Below, piece after piece: positions 10,955 through 21,661 of a stretch of 61,928 nt of DNA (the first letter of the stretch is position 1; each line of letters opens with the position of its first letter). Source of the DNA: Boothiomyces macroporosus (Eukaryota; Chytridiomycota; Chytridiomycetes; Rhizophydiales; Terramycetaceae); contig JADGKB010000088.1 of the NCBI GenBank assembly GCA_027604185.1, positions 1 to 61,928 of the forward strand, given 5' to 3'. The translations under genes and the position numbers were made by a program. A model generated the notes under the pieces. It made no database searches, had not been told where the DNA came from, and saw nothing but the letters and a program-made list of their open reading frames with translations.

Positions 10955-11577
10955 ATGTACGAACTGAACGAGCAAGAAATCCAAGAGCTTTACGACTGGA
11001 TAGACCAAGCAAAATTCAGCCGTCCAAAGCGAAATATCACCAGAGATTTCAGCGATGGCGTTGCATGCGCAGAGTTAATTCACCACTTTCTTCCAAAACT
11101 AGTCGATCTCCACAACTACTCACCTGCCAATTCGATATCACAGAAATTATACAATTGGAACACCTTGAACTGTACTCTTAGCTAATCCTAGTTAAAGTAT
11201 TCAAGAAACTGGGATATGTAACTTCAGACGAGATTATTCATTGTATAGTGACTATGAGACCGGGATACGTAGAGTATTTGTTATATGAGTTGCGTATAAA
11301 GGTATTTTGTAGATTGAATTAGATTGAGAATTATCATAGTCATACCCCACATCCACCAGTTGTACCACCACCAGAACCAGCTCCTAAAGTAAAGCCAGTG
11401 GTGAAAGAAAAGGTTGTTCAGGAGCCTTATCAACCAGATGCAATGGTGAACCCAATCATACATGAAATGAACGAGACGATAAAGATCTTACAGTTGAAGG
11501 TATCCAAATTGGAAGAGCTGTTGACACTTAAAGACGGAAAGATTCGTGAATTGTCAAGGAAACTCCAAAGAGAATAA
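10955..11577 (+). CDS. SPEF1: SPEF1/CLAMP-like calponin-homology microtubule protein
   Basis: Three exons (10955-11171, 11192-11301, 11323-11577; introns 20 and 21 nt) give 193 aa. The N-terminal CH domain of the SPEF1/CLAMP type contains LYDWIDQ, FSRPKRNITRDFSDGVACAE, HNYSPANSISQKLYNW and VFKKLGY. A Pro-rich hinge and a C-terminal coiled coil (about residues 150-193) follow. SPEF1 proteins bind and bundle microtubules in cilia and flagella, notably around the central apparatus. Its presence implies that the organism builds a motile flagellum at some stage. The stop codon overlaps AATAAA. It is downstream of hexokinase 1 with only 66 bp between them. Confidence 0.92.
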
Positions 11578-11624
11578 ATATTGGACTGTTACTATAACTT
11601 GGAGCTTTATCGAATTTATTGAGC

Positions 11625-12436
11625 TTACAATTTTGGCTTTGAAAGACGGGCAATGACTCCTTCCAAGCTCTTTACAGTTTTTGGAAGAGAGAGCATTCCC
11701 CAACCCATGGCGCTTTCTGCTTCAAGTCTCTCATCATCTCCCCATTCGCTGGCCAACTCCTGTCTTAAAATATTCTTGCATATAACTCTTCCAGTGTCAG
11801 GTGTTTTCAATAACTACCATCAAGATCAATTACCTGTTTGAGAACTGCTTCCGCTGCTGGCAAGAGATTGTCCCTAGAGTCAACAATTTGATCAACCAAG
11901 TTGATCTCTACGGCTTTCTTTGCATCAACCATTTGCGCAAACAAGATAATCTTTTCAGCATGGGTCTGTCCAACAACTTTTACAAGCAACTTCATCCAGT
12001 ATTCTGGAACTGTAATACCCAAGGCTACTTCATTTAATCCCATGGACATATCCGGAGTTGCAATGCGGTAATCGCACACTAAAGATAAACAAGTACCGCC
12101 GGCTGGGCAAGCGCCGCTGATTGCAGCAACAGTGGTTAATCTAGAGTTGTACAGATTTGCCAAAAATTGATTTTGTAACTTCCAGAATCTAGTATATCGC
12201 TCTTTGCTGGATTTAGGAGCATACAGCTCCAATATATCATTACCAGCAGTGAAAATTGGACGTTCCAATCCGGATCTAAAAATCACAGCTCTGACTTTGT
12301 TGTTATCCTCAAGTGCTTTCACTGCTGCATCCAACTGTTCCCATAAATCCAAGTTCATTGAGTTTACAGGATCTCTTTTAATAGTTACAATTGCATAATC
12401 CTTTTTGATTTCGGTGAAAATGATTTGTTTGGACAT
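11625..12436 (-). CDS. ECI1: Enoyl-CoA delta-isomerase / crotonase family, copy A
   Basis: Two exons (11834-12436, 11625-11813; 20-nt intron) give 263 aa. The protein is a crotonase-fold enzyme, best matching 3,2-trans-enoyl-CoA isomerases that feed unsaturated fatty acids into beta-oxidation. Seen: PVNSMNLDLW, RPIFTAGNDILELY (oxyanion-hole segment), ACPAGGTCLSLVCDYRIA and GLNEVALGITVPEYW. The C-terminus is SKPKL; the final PKL fits a non-canonical type-1 peroxisomal targeting signal, so peroxisomal location is plausible but inferred. A mitochondrial presequence is not evident. Copy B upstream has the same exon structure and the same length. Confidence 0.9.
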
Positions 12437-12543
12437 AGCAAAAACGGGAGAACCGAGTTAGTTTATATACCGCAGTAGAATGCCACATGATAATAACATC
12501 ATATGGTTAAACAAAATATCTAAAGAATGAATCAATTTTATCA

Positions 12544-13356
12544 TCACAACTTTGGCTTGGATAAGCGAGCAAACACACCATCTAAACTTTTAACAGTTGA
12601 TGGACTGGATAGCAATTTCCAACTTTGAGCGCTTTCAGCAGCCAAGCGACTTTCATCTCCCCATTCCTTTGCCAACGGCTCTCTAAGGATATTCTTGCAA
12701 ATAACGCGACCAGAATCTGGAGTCTTCAAGAGCTATAATTAGTTGGATGTTACTTGCTTGACAGTTTCTTCGGCCGCAGGAAGCAGGGCTTCGCGACTTT
12801 CAACCAATCTATCAATCAAGTTTATTTCAAGAGCCTTCTTTCCATTTACCATTTGAGCAAATAGGATAATCTTTTCAGCATAGGTTTGTCCAACAACTTT
12901 TACAAGCAGCTTCATCCAGTATTCTGGAACTGTTAGCCCAAGTGCAACTTCATTCAGCCCCATTGAAACATCTGGAGTTGCAATTCGATAATCACACACC
13001 AAAGACAAGCAGGTACCTCCAGCAGGGCAGGCTCCGTTGATTGCAGCAACAGTCGTCAATCTAGAGTTATAGAGACTGGCTAGAAATTGGTTCTGCACTT
13101 TCCAGAAAGACTGGAACCGTTCCAAATTGGTTTTTGGGGCATACAGCTCCATAATATCATTTCCTGCAGTGAAAATTGGTCTTTCCAGTGCGGAATTGAA
13201 GATGACTGCTCTGATACTTTGATCAGCTTCCAACTTTTTGACTTCACTGCTCAACGCTTGCCATAATGCAAGATTCATTGAATTGACTGGATCTCTTTTG
13301 ATATTCAGGATTGCATATCCTTTTTTGATTTCTGTGAATATCATTTGTTTTGACAT
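12544..13356 (-). CDS. ECI1: Enoyl-CoA delta-isomerase / crotonase family, copy B
   Basis: Two exons (12754-13356, 12544-12732; 21-nt intron at the same protein position as in copy A) give 263 aa, identical in length to the neighbour. It carries the same crotonase motifs: PVNSMNLALW, RPIFTAGNDIMELY, NGACPAGGTCLSLVCDYRIA and GLNEVALGLTVPEYW. It ends in the same SKPKL tail, so the targeting signal is conserved between the paralogues. Intron length differs by one base while its position and phase are fixed. Tandem duplication is old enough for many third-position changes. Its start is divergent from LCB2 across 297 bp. Confidence 0.9.
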
Positions 13357-13653
13357 TTTGTGGAAAGAACGGCGGAACCGAATGTCCTTTAAAACTTCAT
13401 CATACCAATGAGAAACCTAGTAGATTCCACTTACCATTTCGATATCGTTATTTGGGGGGATATTTTATAACGCTGAAGAAGGGTAAAATATACTCGGCCA
13501 GGACTTAGAAAAGTATCCGGAAGCGCTAGCAATTATAACTTGGTCCAGTGGTGGTGGATTTCCATTGATCAATTTTGATTTGAACGAGACTTGGTCATGT
13601 GGCTGTGAAAGCATAAAATTGAGGTGTAAGGAAACTAAAAGATTTTTGTGGAA

Positions 13654-15258
13654 ATGGGACGAGGTCAACGAGCTCATAAAAATTTCCAAGCACCAAAAAA
13701 CTCTTTTGATATTCTGGCTTCAAAAGAAGAACTCTTGGAACCACCGGCGCTTTATACCACTCCAAAAAGGCCGCAGGTTACAGAGGACAGCATTCCGTTG
13801 ATTCATTTGATCACAACTTATTTGTCCTACTTTATTTTGATTGTAGTGGGTCATGTAAAGGATTTCATCATAAAATGGACCAATCCCGAGGCAGTAAAGC
13901 ACTTGTATCCTCAGAATGGCCTTGCTCCAATTACAACTGGGTTTGATACTTTCTACCACCGCAATTTGTATATGAGGATCAGGGATTCGTTTTTCAGAAC
14001 TGTAACTGGTGTTGCTGGCGGAAGAGTTACGATTTACGAGCGAGTTTCAGAGGATTTCAACAAGACATTCAAGTAATTATTTATTAACGAGATATACTGG
14101 AAAATTAAGGTCGCTATTGAACTTGTCTTCTTATAATTACCTGGGCTTTGGAGAAAACAATGGAAAATGCACTGATAATGTTGAAGCGATCGTAAAAGAA
14201 AGAGGAATCACAACTTGTTCATCAAGGGCTGAAGTTGGTTCATCTGATCTCCACACTGAAACTGAACAGTTAGTTGCTTCATTTTTAGGCCAAGAAGCTG
14301 CTATGATTACCTCAATGGGATTTGCGACTAACTCTACTGTAATTCCTGCTTTGATTGGTAAAGGCAGCCTGATTATTTCCGACGAGCTTAATCACTCTTC
14401 CATAGTATTCGGATCCAGAACTTCTGGAGCCACAATCAAAGTATTCAAGCACAACGATCCAGTTGACTTGGAATTGGTTTTGCGAGATGCAATTTCTCAG
14501 GGCCAACCTAGAACTCATCGCCCATGGAAAAAGATTTTGGTAGTAGTTGAAGGATTGTATTCCATGGAGGGTGATATTTGTAAATTACCAGAAATAGTTG
14601 AATTGAAAGAAAAATACAAGGTAGTTATTGAACTAAACGATAGTTTTACTTGTATTTGGACGAAGCGCATTCAGTTGGAGCAATGGGCCCAAATGGTAGA
14701 GGGATTTGTGACTATTATGGTATAGCACCCTCGTGTGTGGATATTTTAATGGGAACTTTTACAAAGTCGTTTGGTGCAGCTGGAGGCTATATTGCAGGGC
14801 GAAAGTCATTAATTGACTACTTGCGTCTGCATTCTTATTCTTCAGTATATGCCGAATCCATAAGTGTGCCTGTCATCAAGCAGATTTACTCTTCGTTAAG
14901 AATTATTATGGGATTAGACATGGGCAATGAAGGGCGTGAAAGAATTCAAAAATTAGCAAGAAATTCAAAGTATTTCGCAGATGGGTTGCGAAAACTTGGG
15001 TTTATCGTTTATGGGAATGATTCTCCAATCGTTCCTTTGCTATTATTAAATCCGGCCAAAATGCCAGCTTTTTCAAGAGAAATGTTGAAAAGAGGCATTG
15101 CAGTTGTTATAGTCGGTTATCCAGCAACTGCTATCATCACTTCTAGAGTTCGGTTTTGTATATCTTCTGCTCATTCTATCGACGATCTCGACTGGGCATT
15201 ATCCCAAATTTCTGAAGTTGGTGATAGACTCTTACTAAAAATGGGAAGCAACTTTTAA
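13654..15258 (+). CDS. LCB2: Serine palmitoyltransferase subunit 2
   Basis: Three exons (13654-14072, 14092-14620, 14644-15258; introns 19 and 23 nt) give 520 aa. LCB2 is the PLP-binding catalytic subunit of serine palmitoyltransferase in the ER membrane, the first step of sphingolipid synthesis. Seen: an N-terminal membrane segment ([17 protein letters not shown]), [42 protein letters not shown], and [19 protein letters not shown] with the PLP-interacting Asp. [13 protein letters not shown] holds the PLP-binding Lys, and [16 protein letters not shown] is near the end. The second splice restores [14 protein letters not shown] sphingomyelin-synthase-like gene lies 5 kb downstream, possibly in the same pathway. 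Confidence 0.97.
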
Positions 15259-15347
15259 ATAAATTTATGGTTATCGATACATTCGATTTGATTGCCTTTC
15301 TCAGTGCAAGGGTTACGAGCTAAACGGAAACTATGATCAATATTTTC

Positions 15348-17067
15348 TTACCCGCAATTCCAGAGTTGCTGGCCACCAGTGACATTCATCTGGTTGATGG
15401 CAGTACTAAACAAGTAGCAATTGCCCTGTGGAATGTTTGTATACTGGAATGTCCATGCTGTGCAATCTAAATTAATCCTAGTCAGATACTGCTGGATAGA
15501 AGACAAGTATTCCCGCATTGTGAATCTTGCTCATATACTGAGGAGTAAGGGGAAGGGCCGCTCCAATAACAACCATTAGATGTGGAAATTGGAGAACTAA
15601 TATAAAATCCACCTTCGTTATCCGATGTGAACGGAATGTTTTGGTAAACAAATGTGTCATTTGGAAGTTGAACTCCTTGAATTGGGCCGATAACTAATGG
15701 AGCAACCTTATTTGGGGTGTTTCTAATAGAAATAGGAATAATTTCATAGTAATAATGCTTCTGAGGATCTGTGGAATAGTCTTTGTAAATTGCCTGGATT
15801 AATTATCGTATACATTCCCATGATCAACGTTATCAGACACATGCGCCAAGACTTTCTTTGGTTTACCTGGTTCGAACCGGGAAACTTCGTAACTGGCAGC
15901 CCAAGCTGATCCAAACCATCTTAAATCAATCGTAGAAGCAATTTGATTCTCAACTGGTCTGCTTGGTGGTGGAATTGGATCAAAGTCAGACAACCCTTGC
16001 AACTGAAGTCCAGCATTTCTTACGTACTGCGCAATACGATAGTCATCAGCGCCAAAACCATCCTTGGCAGGAAATCCTGGAGCATGAAATGAATATACTC
16101 CATTTCCTTCAGAGTGGGTGTAGAAACCTCCCAGTCGAGAGTGATATCTAAGTGACCAAACCAATGCCCCTGAAATGTTGAAATTGCTCAGCATGGTATT
16201 CCATACATATGAAATGGTGTCCATGGAAAACCCTACCTCTCCCACTATAAATGCCTTGTTGAACTGTTGTGCAACAGCGATATCGCGGGGTAAATAGCCT
16301 TCAAACCCATCATAATAGTGATTGGTTAGCACATCAATGTTGTGGCTATTGAAGACAGCATTTAATTCCTGCAAGTTGTTTGGGTCAAATGTACCAAAAG
16401 ATCCTGTCATGACGAGTGTATTTGGAGCATGAGTTTTTATCAAACCAGCTATATCCAATGTCCAACTTGCAGGGGCAAAGCCAAAACCATTCAGTTCATT
16501 CCCAAGCTCCCATGCCAGAATAGTTGAATCATTACCATATCTAATACCGTTAATGGTGTTGCGTCTATTCAACATATAACGAATGATATCTTTCAAGTGT
16601 TTGCGCATATCTGGATCAGTAAAGAACACTGAAGGATCCTTTCCAGCCATTTGGCAAAGATATTCGTATCCACCAAACAAATTTGGCCAATTGTTGTTGA
16701 CAATTGGGACAATTACCCTGACTTTGTGTTTTCTTGCAATATCCAACATTCTGTCAAAGGAAACCCATGCTGGTTCATAGTATTGGTCGATGCCTGCTAC
16801 ATGATAAGTTGGTCCAAATCCAAGCGTGTACGATCTAGTTGCTCTTCCAGCACCAAGTTTTATGGTTTGGAATATATCCTCATACTCTTCCGCAGTTGGT
16901 GGTACCCAAGTGGATGTCAAATCCTCAGTCAATAGCAATCCAGGAACATTAAAGGATGAAAATCTATACGGTTTACTACATTCAAGAAGAGTAGTTCCAT
17001 TTCGGGCAATAAAACAGTCAAATGTATGGACTAAAGTAAAGAATAGTAGTTGCAATAGCATAGCCAT
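15348..17067 (-). CDS. Secreted GH5-like (mannanase-type) glycosidase with C-terminal Cys-rich domain
   Basis: Three exons (15814-17067, 15490-15793, 15348-15466; introns 20 and 23 nt) give 558 aa. It starts with a signal peptide (MAMLLQLLFFTLVHTF). The TIM-barrel region resembles GH5 beta-mannanases of fungi: STILAWELGNELNG carries the acid/base Glu, FIVGEVGF the nucleophile Glu, and NHYYDGFEG and ALVWSLRYHS lie between and after them. After a Pro linker and a beta-rich stretch, the last 70 residues hold six cysteines (NGCYWSG, DSQCGNTCLLSSN, CTAWTFQY, GNCYLFS, WNCG), a layout like a PAN/Apple-type carbohydrate or protein binding module. Substrate is inferred. It neighbours two mannan-directed GH76 genes. 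Confidence 0.88.
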
Positions 17068-17177
17068 TAACTCATTTTCCCTGTATTTATACTCGCGATT
17101 CGGAACAGTTTCGATTCCTGATTAGTGCTACCGAGGCCGAATAGATTTCCGAAAAGTAAAAGTGTCTATTATTTATT

Positions 17178-18488
17178 CTAACAAGAAATTTGCAAAGAAC
17201 TAGTGATATCATTGAAATCTTTTCCAACATATGGGACTGAGCCATACCCAAAAGTTTTGGTTCTTCCGCCCATGTTTCCGTCCTCTGCAAGAGTAACTTT
17301 GCACTTTGGCGCAACGACAATCAAAGATGAAATTGCATCATTCCATGGTGCGTCATAATATCCTTGCTCAGTGTAACAAATTTGACGACCACCAAAGTTT
17401 GCGTCCCAATATACGCAAGCAAGAGTCTCTTGAGGGGATACCACGTACTGGCTATTTAATAAATCAAGGGCAATGACTTGTGCGCGGGAATCCTTTCTTT
17501 GAGATTTACCTGCCCAGTTGAGTCCAGCAACTAGGGTTTGAGGGTTTGCACTGTACATGTCAGTTTCAGTCAAAGAGTTCCAAGAGTTTGAAAGTAGCTT
17601 TGCAACAGAAGATGTTTGAGGGTTGACTCCAGTAACTTGAAGTAGTCTATAAAGTCCTCTAACGTAAATACCTTTGAATAATGCACCATCGTTTCCGCAA
17701 TCGTTCGCTGATCCTGAACGGTCACAAGAAGAATATTCACGGATCACGTTATTGGTAGAGAATGAAGAAATTGAGTTGACTGCCATTTGAACAGCCTGGC
17801 CTAACCAATTTTGGTCGCTAGTGGCTTTATACATGTTGACCATTCCAGAAATTATCACCCCATGCTGATAGGAGTAGATACCCCCATTTAAGCTACACGT
17901 AGAGTCGATATTCTTGATTCCATCAAGGAATACTTTGCCGTCATACAGCTTTGCAACATTCATGATCCAATCAATCGTTTTCTGGGCTTCATTGAGGTAA
18001 AATTGGTTTTTCGTTTTCAAAAACAGCTTTGAGGATAGTTCAAAGTAGAGACCATTGGCGATGGTGTTCTTGTAATCGCCATTGATGGTCCAAAGTACTC
18101 CTCCCCCACACTTGCTTGACCAACTTTGCTGCATCAACTGGTGTTCGTGAGCAGCATGATCAATATACTCTTGGTTTGGCTGCAAATCATGAGCTTTTAA
18201 AGCAGCAAGAGCCAGCCAAGCCCTGTCGTCAAGGTATTGGTTTGAGTCTCCTTTGTAGTCGAATTTTGACAGCTTGGACAGATATTGGTTGAGAGTCGAA
18301 TCCCGAAGGCCAGTAAGTTCATAATGATCAAACATTGCTTGATAAACGTTCGCTCTTGGCCAATAATCCAACTGGTCCATGGTAGCTGCAGTAGTGTCTT
18401 GGTAAGTAACCAAAAAGTGTGAAGCAACATCAGAAACGGAACGAGTAGCCACAACTGATTGTAAAAGAAGGAAATAATAATTCTTCAT
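17178..18488 (-). CDS. Secreted GH76 alpha-1,6-mannanase with beta/gamma-crystallin-like C-terminal domain, copy A
   Basis: 436 aa without introns. A short hydrophobic N-terminus (MKNYYFLLLQSVVA) acts as signal peptide. Residues about 20-350 form the alpha/alpha barrel of GH76 with the catalytic pair in QYLDDRAW (Asp87-Asp88), GGGVLWTINGDYKNTIANG and GGIYSYQHGVI. GH76 enzymes hydrolyse or transglycosylate alpha-1,6-mannan in fungal walls. The last 80 residues (CVYWDANFGGRQICY, GYYDAPWNDAISSL, EDGNMGGRTKTFGYG, DFNDITSSLQISC) repeat a beta/gamma-crystallin Greek-key pattern, a fusion I do not associate with ordinary GH76 proteins. The stop is directly followed by AATAAA. Confidence 0.9.
   Translation of the reverse strand: MKNYYFLLLQSVVATRSVSDVASHFLVTYQDTTAATMDQLDYWPRANVYQAMFDHYELTGLRDSTLNQYLSKLSKFDYKGDSNQYLDDRAWLALAALKAHDLQPNQEYIDHAAHEHQLMQQSWSSKCGGGVLWTINGDYKNTIANGLYFELSSKLFLKTKNQFYLNEAQKTIDWIMNVAKLYDGKVFLDGIKNIDSTCSLNGGIYSYQHGVIISGMVNMYKATSDQNWLGQAVQMAVNSISSFSTNNVIREYSSCDRSGSANDCGNDGALFKGIYVRGLYRLLQVTGVNPQTSSVAKLLSNSWNSLTETDMYSANPQTLVAGLNWAGKSQRKDSRAQVIALDLLNSQYVVSPQETLACVYWDANFGGRQICYTEQGYYDAPWNDAISSLIVVAPKCKVTLAEDGNMGGRTKTFGYGSVPYVGKDFNDITSSLQISC
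17929..18239. repeat. Near-identical 311-bp block shared with 19392-19702 (GH76 paralogues)
   Basis: Base-by-base reading finds one difference (agag versus aggg near the end) across this block in the two GH76 genes, with abrupt loss of identity on both sides. Gene conversion is the simplest explanation. Confidence 0.85.
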
Positions 18489-18640
18489 GTTGGTATCAAA
18501 AATCAGGCGTCCTTTTAACCGTCAAGGTCCTTCCTTTTTCATTCTATTGCTTGCTGATATTGAGCCTGGCCAAGGTACCAAGCTGCCGCATGACCAACAG
18601 AATCTTGCACGCTAAAGAAAGTCAAACGGAATATTATATT

Positions 18641-19957
18641 CTAACAAGAAATTTGCAAAGAACTAGTGATATCATTGAAATCGGATCCTACATTTTCAAC
18701 TTCACCATACCCAAATGTTTTGGTTTTCCCTCCCAAAGCGCCATCAGCTGCCAAAAGTATACTACAGCCTTGGGCTACCACTTTGAGTGAAGAAATTTGA
18801 TCATTCCAAGGCGCATTATAATACCCTGGAGAAGTGTAACAGATTTGTCTTCCACCAAAATGTGCATCTGAGTATACACAGACAAGGTAGGAATGTCCTG
18901 CAATTACAAATTGGCTGGTGAGTAAGTCCAAAGCAATTACTTGAGCTGGAGCGTCACGTCTTTGCGACAAACCGTTCCAGTTCAACCCTGCAATGAGATT
19001 TTGTGGATTGGAGCTGAATAGATCCGTTGATATTAATGAATTCCATGAAGAAGTTAAAGAGTTGACAATAGTTTCGGTGTCTGTAGTCAACCCTGTAATA
19101 GCAATCAATCTACTCAATCCTCTAACATATATCCCTTTAAAAAGTGGACCATCATTACCACAATCCGTATTGGTTATCCCTAAATCACATGAATTATATT
19201 CCCTGATAGTACCATTAGTGGAAAATAAGGGCAAAGAGTTGATTGCCATCTGAGTAGCCTGCTCTAACCAGGATTGATCATTTGTTCCTTTGAACATGTT
19301 GACCATTCCAGAAATAATCACCCCCAATTGATAGGAATAAATTCCTCCACGAATATCACAAGTAGAGTCAATGTTTTCTATTCCATCTTGAAATACTTTG
19401 CCGTCATACAGCTTTGCAACATTCATGATCCAATCAATCGTTTTCTGGGCTTCATTGAGGTAAAATTGGTTTTTCGTTTTCAAAAACAGCTTTGAGGATA
19501 GTTCAAAGTAGAGACCATTGGCGATGGTGTTCTTGTAATCGCCATTGATGGTCCAAAGTACTCCTCCCCCACACTTGCTTGACCAACTTTGCTGCATCAA
19601 CTGGTGTTCGTGAGCAGCATGATCAATATACTCTTGGTTTGGCTGCAAATCATGAGCTTTTAAAGCAGCAAGGGCCAGCCAAGCCCTGTCGTCAAGGTAT
19701 TGATTAAAATCAAGATTATACCAAAATCCAGCTAGCTTTTTCAAATATTGATCAAGCACAGAATCTCTTTGCCCTGTCGCTTCATAATGATCAAACATTG
19801 CCTGATATACATTAGCTCTTGGCCAGTATGCTAGCCCATCCATTGCAGACGCTGTTACATCTTGGTAAGTAACAAAGAAATGTGAGGCTATTGCTGAGAT
19901 TGATCTAGTTTCTTGCATAACAATTCCACCAACAAGGCTAGTGAAAAACCAGAGCAT
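18641..19957 (-). CDS. Secreted GH76 alpha-1,6-mannanase with beta/gamma-crystallin-like domain, copy B
   Basis: 438 aa, intronless, a tandem paralogue of the adjacent GH76 gene. Signal peptide at MLWFFTSLVGGIVM. The catalytic QYLDDRAW pair and the same C-terminal Greek-key module (CVYSDAHFGGRQICYT, LGGKTKTFGYGEV, DFNDITSSLQISC) are present. About 311 bp of the barrel is identical to copy A except for one base, while the rest of the proteins has clearly diverged. The 683 bp upstream separates it from a divergent membrane-enzyme gene. Role inferred: remodelling or digestion of mannan, of its own wall or of other fungi. Confidence 0.9.
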   Translation of the reverse strand: MLWFFTSLVGGIVMQETRSISAIASHFFVTYQDVTASAMDGLAYWPRANVYQAMFDHYEATGQRDSVLDQYLKKLAGFWYNLDFNQYLDDRAWLALAALKAHDLQPNQEYIDHAAHEHQLMQQSWSSKCGGGVLWTINGDYKNTIANGLYFELSSKLFLKTKNQFYLNEAQKTIDWIMNVAKLYDGKVFQDGIENIDSTCDIRGGIYSYQLGVIISGMVNMFKGTNDQSWLEQATQMAINSLPLFSTNGTIREYNSCDLGITNTDCGNDGPLFKGIYVRGLSRLIAITGLTTDTETIVNSLTSSWNSLISTDLFSSNPQNLIAGLNWNGLSQRRDAPAQVIALDLLTSQFVIAGHSYLVCVYSDAHFGGRQICYTSPGYYNAPWNDQISSLKVVAQGCSILLAADGALGGKTKTFGYGEVENVGSDFNDITSSLQISC

Positions 19958-20640
19958 TACCCTTTCATCACTCTGTGCCGTTTTATCATTTCCTCACTTT
20001 CTATTTTAGACTTTTTTTCAACCATGTGGCTCCAGACTTGATTGATAGCTGTTTTTAGGTCTCAACACAGAAATGTTTACATTACTTTTCTTTAAAGATG
20101 TATTTTACCATACAGTAGTCCAACTCTCGCCTGCAAACTGGAACTAGTGACTATGTAAACTATGGGTTTTTATTGCCGCCAAGAAATACATTTTAAACGT
20201 CCCTTTATAACTTATCCGTCAATCAGTTGCGTCCAAACAAACCTTGCCCGAATAATATATACCATTTAATATCGTGAAAGTGTGGTTAATAATCATGTGG
20301 ACTTGCGTCGCACAAAATGTGGGGCTCTTAAGCGGAGCAACTTAAAGGAGTTGACAAGGTTAAAGGACTAGAGCTAAATTCAATAAGAGAAACCCCAACT
20401 CCCAATCAAAATACTCTTGATTTTCATTATTACTTTTAAATCCGGAAAGTAGATTTTCACTTGTCACTTTTGAATTTCACCAATTACCTTCCAACACCGG
20501 CCATCAATTAGCCTGCGATATCTGGGACGATAAATCTCCCAAGTTAACCAACCCATTCTCTTTATGATTTTTCAAATTGCCTTTGCTGATTTAGTTTTCG
20601 CTTTTTTCCGAAACAGGTTGCACCAAACTTTTTTTACAGG
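19958..20640. other. Long divergent intergenic region
   Basis: This 683-bp gap lies between the starts of a minus-strand GH76 gene and a plus-strand sphingolipid-enzyme-like gene. It is AT-rich with T-tracts near the plus-strand start and has no convincing ORF, tRNA or repeat. It presumably holds both promoters; I see no recognisable operator. Confidence 0.5.
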
Positions 20641-21594
20641 ATGAATTCAAAACTTGCGCTATTCCAAGCAAAAACGTTTCTGCTATCGCCAGACTTGTGC
20701 CGACTCTACCTTTCATTTCTGATATTCAGCACATGCTCGTTTTCAATGATTTATGTGCAAATATTGAATGAGAATGAAGCGATTAGGAATAAATCTGGGC
20801 CACTCGTTGATACTGGATTTGAACTATTCGTATTCGATAAACCAATATCGACGGCTTATGCTGATAATTTCATCAGTTTGCAGTGTCTCTTAATGGGGGT
20901 TTATTCCCTGTACTGCGGGAAATTGATTATGATTGCTAGAAGAGTGTTTTTGCTTGTTGGTGCAGTATATTGCTTGCGTTCATTCACGCTATCAATGACA
21001 CACTTACCTTCACCAAACCCAGCTTGTCCTCAAGTTTACAGAGAAAAATCCACATATTTATATTCAACCTTCATGGGCTATTTCACTGGGCAGTCATTCT
21101 GCAGCGACTTGCTGTTCTCTGGACATACTTCAGTATTAATGCTTGGGATTTGGATTATTTTCAGTATTCCTGCCAACCATGATTCAAACTTGAAAAAAAC
21201 AATCACTAGCAGCGCCCTATTTCACCAAAATCTAGCCAGGATTTGCTCAATTTGCATTGCTTTCGCTGGAATATTTTCAATTGCTCAAAGCAAGCTGCAC
21301 TATACCGTTGACATTATCTTGGGTATTATCATATCAGGGTTGGTGTTCGTTTGTTACACTGCATGCGTAGGGTGGGCTTCAATGTACTGGTACCAAAATT
21401 TGAATCAAGACTCTGACGGTGATAGTTCTCAAACGTCTGAAATCCTTCCAACAGAGCAGCTATACGATGGAATGGGTGTTTACAATCCATTGCCAATGAA
21501 ATTGATTTGCTTTGTTGGCTGGCTAGATGCTGCCGACTTGCGAGTCCTTGACTACCACAACAATTCATATACACAGAGCATAAACATCCTTTAA
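20641..21594 (+). CDS. Sphingomyelin synthase-related / PAP2-C family membrane enzyme
   Basis: 317 aa, intronless, with about six hydrophobic segments. CSDLLFSGHTSVL (His162) and LHYTVDIILG (His220, Asp224) form the His-His-Asp triad of the sphingomyelin synthase / PAP2_C family, which transfers a phospho-head-group from a glycerophospholipid to ceramide in Golgi or plasma membrane. Whether the product is sphingomyelin, ceramide-phosphoethanolamine or inositol-phosphoceramide cannot be told from sequence. The C-terminal tail after the last helix is acidic (NQDSDGDSSQTSE). LCB2, which starts the same pathway, is 5.4 kb upstream. An AATAAA signal lies about 15 nt after the stop. Confidence 0.85.
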   Translation: MNSKLALFQAKTFLLSPDLCRLYLSFLIFSTCSFSMIYVQILNENEAIRNKSGPLVDTGFELFVFDKPISTAYADNFISLQCLLMGVYSLYCGKLIMIARRVFLLVGAVYCLRSFTLSMTHLPSPNPACPQVYREKSTYLYSTFMGYFTGQSFCSDLLFSGHTSVLMLGIWIIFSIPANHDSNLKKTITSSALFHQNLARICSICIAFAGIFSIAQSKLHYTVDIILGIIISGLVFVCYTACVGWASMYWYQNLNQDSDGDSSQTSEILPTEQLYDGMGVYNPLPMKLICFVGWLDAADLRVLDYHNNSYTQSINIL

Positions 21595-21661
21595 TCTATT
21601 CATTAATGTAATAAAGACAATAGATTAATGAAACGATTTATTCGGAAATGAGTGTGACCAT

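Noticed and set aside
15861..15885. tRNA-like B-box string (ggttcgaacc) near 15870
   Set aside because: It lies inside the GH5 coding sequence, with no matching A box, anticodon stem or acceptor stem around it.
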